Below are positions 4,401 to 6,460 of a stretch of DNA of 6,460 nt, piece by piece. Numbering within the stretch: position 1 is the stretch's first letter; every line of letters starts with the position of its first letter. A program made the position numbers and the translations under genes. Below the pieces are notes generated by a model, which was given only the letters and a program-made list of their open reading frames with translations, made no database searches and had not been told where the DNA came from. Source of the stretch: Clostridiales bacterium (lineage in GTDB: Bacteria; Bacillota; Clostridia; Tissierellales; Sedimentibacteraceae); contig DNNV01000043.1 in NCBI GenBank assembly GCA_003497505.1, positions 1-6,460 on the forward strand, given 5' to 3'.

Positions 4401-6460
4401 TTATAGCCTTGATGTAAGCACAACAGACGATGGAAAGACTGTTTTAGCCATTACACTTTCTGAAACTTTGAAAGATACATTAGTCTTAAGGTATACAACC
4501 GTTGTAACAGAAACAAACGGTGAGATAGGCAACTCAATTTCACTGGACGGAACCGGCATAAGCAAAAAAGAAATAGAATCCTCAAAGCTAAGCGCGGAAC
4601 AATGGTCCAGTGCAGGCGGAGAATGGGCAAAGGATAAAGGAGCATTAAGAGTAACTAAAATAGATTCAGAAACAAGAGAAGCTATCACAACTAATCAAGC
4701 AACCTTTACCCTTTGGTACAACTTGAATAATGTAAAAGTACAATTTGGTGATACAGAATATACCACTGTAAAGGGTGTTCTTGAGATAGGAAACTTACCG
4801 CTTAGAACTTATTATTTAAGAGAAATAGCCGCGCCAACGGGATATGTTCTGGCAGATGAAGATTTATCGGTTGTCGTAGATAAAGTAATTGGTAATAATG
4901 TAAACAATCCGATTGTTGCAGAAGGAACCTTTGAAAATACAAAAGAGAAAATTGATATTACCGGTACTAAAGAATGGAATGGCGGTTCAGCACCAAGACC
5001 GACAGTATGGTTTAAGCTTTACAGACAATTACCGGGTGGAGCTTTAAAAGAAGTACCGGGAGCTGAAATCAAAGAGTTAGCAAACGGCACAACAGAAGTA
5101 ACCTGGGAGGATGTAGACAAAACCAATATCAATGGTGTGGGATATATCTACTCTATAAAAGAAGTGACTGCTACCGGTGCTGACTTTACTCCTGAAAACT
5201 ATGTAAAAGCAGAAAATGGCCTAAAAGTAACAAACTCCTATAATAGTCCAACAGATGCAAGTGCGAAAGCAACTAAAGTATGGGCGGGAGAGCCGGAAGG
5301 CAGACAAATAGGTAAACCAACAATATGGTTTAAGCTTTATAGGTATGTAGAAGACGGAGAATTGGAAGCAGTACCGGGAGCTGAAATCAAAGAACTGGCA
5401 GATGGAAAAGTAGAAGTTGTCTGGACTGGACTTACTAAGACTGATGTTAATGGAAAAGAATATAGCTTCTTAGTAAAAGAAGTAGATGTAGACGGTAATG
5501 ATTTTGTACCAGAAAACTACAATAAGTCAGAAGAAGGTCTAACAGTTACCAACACCTATACTAAGAGAGATGTAACTGCAACAAAAGTATGGAGTGGTGG
5601 CTCTTCTCCAAGACCTACAATTTGGTTTGAGTTATATCGGCAGATTGAAGGCGGAGAATTAGAGAAGGTGAATGTTGCTATCCAAGAATTAGCTGATGGT
5701 ACAACCGAAGTGACTTGGGAAGACTTAGACAAAACGGATGAGGATGGCAACGAATATATCTACTCTGTAAAAGAAGTAGATGGAGATGGCAAGGATTTTG
5801 TTCCAAGCGGATATAAAAAATCCGAAGTGAGTCTGACAGTAACCAATACAAAAACGTCCAGCCCCGGCGGTGGCGGAGAAACTACTCCGGTTTATGGTAA
5901 GGTTACTGTTAAGAAGGTAGACGAAGACAAGAAGGTACTTTCCGGAGCTGAGTTTACATTGTATGATTCAAAGGGTAAGGTTGTAGGAAAAGCTGTAACA
6001 GGTTCTGACGGAACAGTTTCATTTGAGGAGCTGGGACCGGGAGAATACGTACTTAAGGAAACAAAGGCACCTGAAGGATATGTGTTGGATGATAAAGAAA
6101 CTGATGTAACAATCAGTGCAAACAAAACCAATTCATATACCTTTACCAACAGGAAGGAAGAGCCGAAGAAGCCGGGAAGGATTGAAATAATCAAGACCGA
6201 CGAAGAAGGCAAACTCCTTTCAGACGCATGGTTCAGTCTGATTGACGAAAAGGGCTCAACTCTGCAGAATGCTGGAACTGTCAACGGCCGCGTGGCATTT
6301 GAAGATGTACCCGTGGGCAGATACACAGTTAAGGAAGTTCAGGCACCTGAGGGATATGAATTAAGCGGCAAGGCTGTTACGGTTACTGTTGAAAGCAACA
6401 GGACAGTTGAATTAAGCTTTGTTAACAAGAAGTCGGGAACACCTGTTGTTCCGGCAAACG
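1372..6460 (+). CDS. Giant multidomain surface adhesin with collagen-binding-type and Cna-B/SpaA isopeptide domains (3' end outside window)
   Basis: This reading frame has no stop from the ATG at 1372 to the window edge, giving at least 1696 residues. The protein is expected to be exported by the Sec pathway, fixed to the cell wall by a sortase, and to bind host or matrix ligands or other cells. Domain order: signal peptide 1-31; N1-like head about 57-203; six collagen-binding-type repeats about 204-1056; Ser/Glu-rich spacer about 1057-1087; SpaA-like domain about 1088-1192; three Cna-B repeats about 1193-1495; Pro/Gly linker 1496-1507; two SpaA-like domains about 1508-1688. Lys, acidic and Asn residues fit intramolecular isopeptide bonds in most domains, which in this superfamily give stiffness and protease resistance. 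The fold type matches staphylococcal Cna, other MSCRAMMs and pilin backbones, but the ligand cannot be read from sequence. I see no YSIRK motif in the signal peptide. The LPXTG signal is presumably beyond the edge. Alternatives are a sortase-assembled pilin tip or backbone; the size and the lack of a full pilin motif favour a standalone adhesin. Confidence 0.92.
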   Translation, partial: MEKIKRAKGISIVLLFMMVFQLMMPVNFAYGDITSGEDKDLSEYSLYSISGSTTPTGIQVTARGVGPQSDLGNIFDFAHITINGNPISDDDIITINADTTANIRFTWDTEGLDAKNGDTAEIQLSDAFTIVTTPRAAINVDGTKVGEYWIDGGVLKFEFNENIEQGTVKNGWVELGLKFNLEKFKENIEQEIPFHDGSEHNITVIARPNLTHKGITKEGHPNSKENAREITWTIDVINTNDEKVENAKLEDDIPVGLGAAKNFVINKLHIGIDGKITKGDEVTLTPVTTAFPINLGTMAPFTGYRVQFTTNIEDYTETTFTNKATFSYNGKDGLPAEGTVGGLTRSNPIEKKGSRIGNTDNIEWTIDVNKNGQEIEKAIVEDALPEGLKIVPGTIKVFRISQSGNTWTPGASHGTTFTGFPIDLGPLTPSVAYRIVFETTVDWSKVNSGEYQINNGFKNTATLFDDNDELNHADATVNINRGPILEKIGVDNVNYDNKTITWTVTVNKAKHPLNTVTVTDILPAGLKLLNLSNPVVITTDATENYTSYSTATGTVSDPPNGDKTKLEITLNNVGTQTLTIKYTTEITNFNINSFGNTVGMSGTGVGTGGSDRVVTVNPKANTYTKGYVGINYNEKTIDWRLTVDPRREAIATLKIEDTFPNKGMILLPETVTVTLKGNTLTKGTDYTLAPRTEGGETGYHKGFIISVPEAGSSITSLDGGQLIINYKTSYDPEVAVDGNKLEPHIVGTDQSRIYNNRTHFTGTTQNSNPINETRNAQITVKTESWNSGKKEGQLVHFDGEGKKVNGWVSGAERKIAWQLYLNYQKQNLGSNVSVTDTLAYTGVIDEGSIKVSVYEVAADGTTSITPSTELTLGDDYSVTVEGDKFTLIFKKAVTERYVIEFTTSVPNVSQQIYTNNAEVTVGSTKYPYAATLDYDKHNAFLKKGALGVTNNSVFTGEEVEWRVTVNESLSIISNAVVTDTISSGHVYVNDSLKVFRLSGTQEIPITAVTDYSLDVSTTDDGKTVLAITLSETLKDTLVLRYTTVVTETNGEIGNSISLDGTGISKKEIESSKLSAEQWSSAGGEWAKDKGALRVTKIDSETREAITTNQATFTLWYNLNNVKVQFGDTEYTTVKGVLEIGNLPLRTYYLREIAAPTGYVLADEDLSVVVDKVIGNNVNNPIVAEGTFENTKEKIDITGTKEWNGGSAPRPTVWFKLYRQLPGGALKEVPGAEIKELANGTTEVTWEDVDKTNINGVGYIYSIKEVTATGADFTPENYVKAENGLKVTNSYNSPTDASAKATKVWAGEPEGRQIGKPTIWFKLYRYVEDGELEAVPGAEIKELADGKVEVVWTGLTKTDVNGKEYSFLVKEVDVDGNDFVPENYNKSEEGLTVTNTYTKRDVTATKVWSGGSSPRPTIWFELYRQIEGGELEKVNVAIQELADGTTEVTWEDLDKTDEDGNEYIYSVKEVDGDGKDFVPSGYKKSEVSLTVTNTKTSSPGGGGETTPVYGKVTVKKVDEDKKVLSGAEFTLYDSKGKVVGKAVTGSDGTVSFEELGPGEYVLKETKAPEGYVLDDKETDVTISANKTNSYTFTNRKEEPKKPGRIEIIKTDEEGKLLSDAWFSLIDEKGSTLQNAGTVNGRVAFEDVPVGRYTVKEVQAPEGYELSGKAVTVTVESNRTVELSFVNKKSGTPVVPAN
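1540..1980 (+). other. N1-like adhesin head domain
   Basis: Residues about 57-203 precede the repeats and differ from them. The segment has alternating hydrophobic strands (FDFAHITING at 75-84, ANIRFTWD at 101-108, GVLKFEFN at 153-160, GWVELGLKFN at 171-180), as expected for the N1 immunoglobulin-like domain that precedes N2 in Cna-type MSCRAMMs. In that family ligand is held between N1 and N2, so this domain with the first repeat is the likeliest ligand-binding part. Assignment is from pattern and position, not a database hit. Confidence 0.55.
1981..4539 (+). repeat. Six diverged collagen-binding-type (Cna N2-like) domain repeats
   Basis: Six domains of about 125-165 residues share a scheme: a Lys-Gly start, an I-x-W-x-(I/V/L) strand about 14 residues on, a (V/I)-(T/E)-D turn often followed by (L/I/F)P, and an aromatic-x-N strand near the end. 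Approximate domain bounds in bases are 1981-2409, 2410-2814, 2815-3222, 3223-3675, 3676-4164 and 4165-4539. Predicted Lys/Asp/Asn triads are K213/D251/N322, K351 or K352/D382/N459, K487/D520/N596, K625/D657/N756, K781/D836/N915, and K942 or K943/D979/N1054. This Lys-Asn bond with a catalytic Asp is known for Cna N2. The copies are strongly diverged, so the array is old and not a recent tandem expansion. The fifth copy has an insertion of about 20 residues after its first strand. Confidence 0.75.
4633..4947 (+). other. First SpaA-like (prealbumin-like) isopeptide domain
   Basis: Residues about 1088-1192 open with GALRVTKID (K1096) and contain YYLREIAAPTGY with E1151, a variant of the pilin E-box, and close with FENT (N1189). 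Lys-Asn bonding with catalytic Glu is the family rule. The domain separates the head repeats from the Cna-B stalk. Confidence 0.8.
4948..5856 (+). repeat. Three tandem Cna-B stalk domains
   Basis: Three domains of about 100 residues cover bases 4948-5247, 5257-5565 and 5569-5856. Each starts with T-K-x-W, has a (T/I)-(V/I)-W-F-(K/E)-L-Y strand, a (S/L)-(I/V)-K-E-V strand and a final V-T-N. Predicted triads are K1200/E1264/N1288, K1302/E1370/N1394 and K1405/E1468/N1492. Domain 2 has about four extra residues (EPEGRQIGK against GGSAPR). Domains 1 and 2 share a 24-base identical stretch 318 bases apart, indicating fairly recent duplication or gene conversion. Cna-B repeats act as stiff spacers that hold the head away from the cell wall. 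Confidence 0.9.
5857..5892 (+). other. Pro/Gly-rich interdomain linker
   Basis: Residues 1496-1507 read SSPGGGGETTPV and separate the Cna-B stalk from the C-terminal SpaA-like pair. It is a flexible hinge by composition. Lysine codon preference changes at this point, so it may be a joint between gene segments of different origin. Confidence 0.7.
5893..6435 (+). repeat. Two C-terminal SpaA-like isopeptide domains
   Basis: Residues about 1508-1601 and 1602-1688. The first has K1515, a full E-box YVLKETKAPEGY with E1563, and FTN (N1593). The second has K1608, YTVKEVQAPEGY with E1655, and FVN (N1685). They are joined by a Lys/Pro-rich link (1595-1601). After N1685 the protein continues with KKSGTPVVPAN, the beginning of another linker or the wall-spanning region, and the window ends. 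Both domains are rich in AAG lysine codons, unlike the preceding stalk. Confidence 0.88.

Noticed and set aside
4948..5856. Repeats considered as a CRISPR or DNA-level tandem array
   Set aside because: The repeats are about 300 bases, coding, in frame and diverged, and they correspond to protein domains.
5892..6326. 144-codon minus-strand ORF, with other minus-strand ORFs along the adhesin gene
   Set aside because: They lie wholly opposite a strongly supported coding frame, lack ribosome binding sites, and have Ser/Thr/Val/Pro-rich compositions that mirror the sense codons of the repeats.

Overview
The window looks like AT-rich DNA from a low-GC Gram-positive bacterium (Firmicutes), probably an anaerobic Clostridia-type lineage. 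The evidence is A/T-rich intergenic DNA, a strong AAAGGAGG ribosome binding site, AAA/GAA-rich codons, and a giant secreted surface protein built from collagen-binding-type and Cna-B/SpaA isopeptide domains. I cannot name the genus from sequence alone.

Layout. Positions 1-157 are a very AT-rich leader holding only weak promoter-like sequence. Positions 158-1087 (+) encode a 309-residue cytoplasmic regulator with an N-terminal XRE-type helix-turn-helix and a long helical, TPR-like C-terminal part, the general design of RRNPP (Rgg/PlcR/PrgX-like) peptide-responsive regulators. Positions 1088-1371 are a 284-base spacer with two small AACA/TGTT palindromes, a 10-bp hairpin, a consensus TATAAT box and a strong ribosome binding site. 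From 1372 one reading frame stays open to the last base (6460), giving at least 1696 residues with no stop. It is by far the largest gene here and is cut off by the right edge.

The large gene encodes a cell-surface adhesin. In order it shows a signal peptide (1-31), an N1-like adhesin head domain (about 57-203), six diverged collagen-binding-type repeats (about 204-1056), one SpaA-like domain (about 1088-1192), three Cna-B repeats (about 1193-1495), a Pro/Gly-rich linker with four consecutive glycines, and two more SpaA-like domains (about 1508-1688). Almost every domain carries a recognisable Lys, acidic, Asn triad expected to form an internal isopeptide bond. The missing C-terminus should carry further stalk or linker sequence and a sortase (LPXTG-like) anchor.

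How the parts may work together: the regulator lies directly upstream on the same strand, so it is a candidate local controller of adhesin expression; this is inference from position only. The last ~580 bases of the adhesin gene use AAG for lysine, against AAA in the preceding repeats, and the change falls at the glycine linker. This suggests the gene was assembled by domain shuffling.
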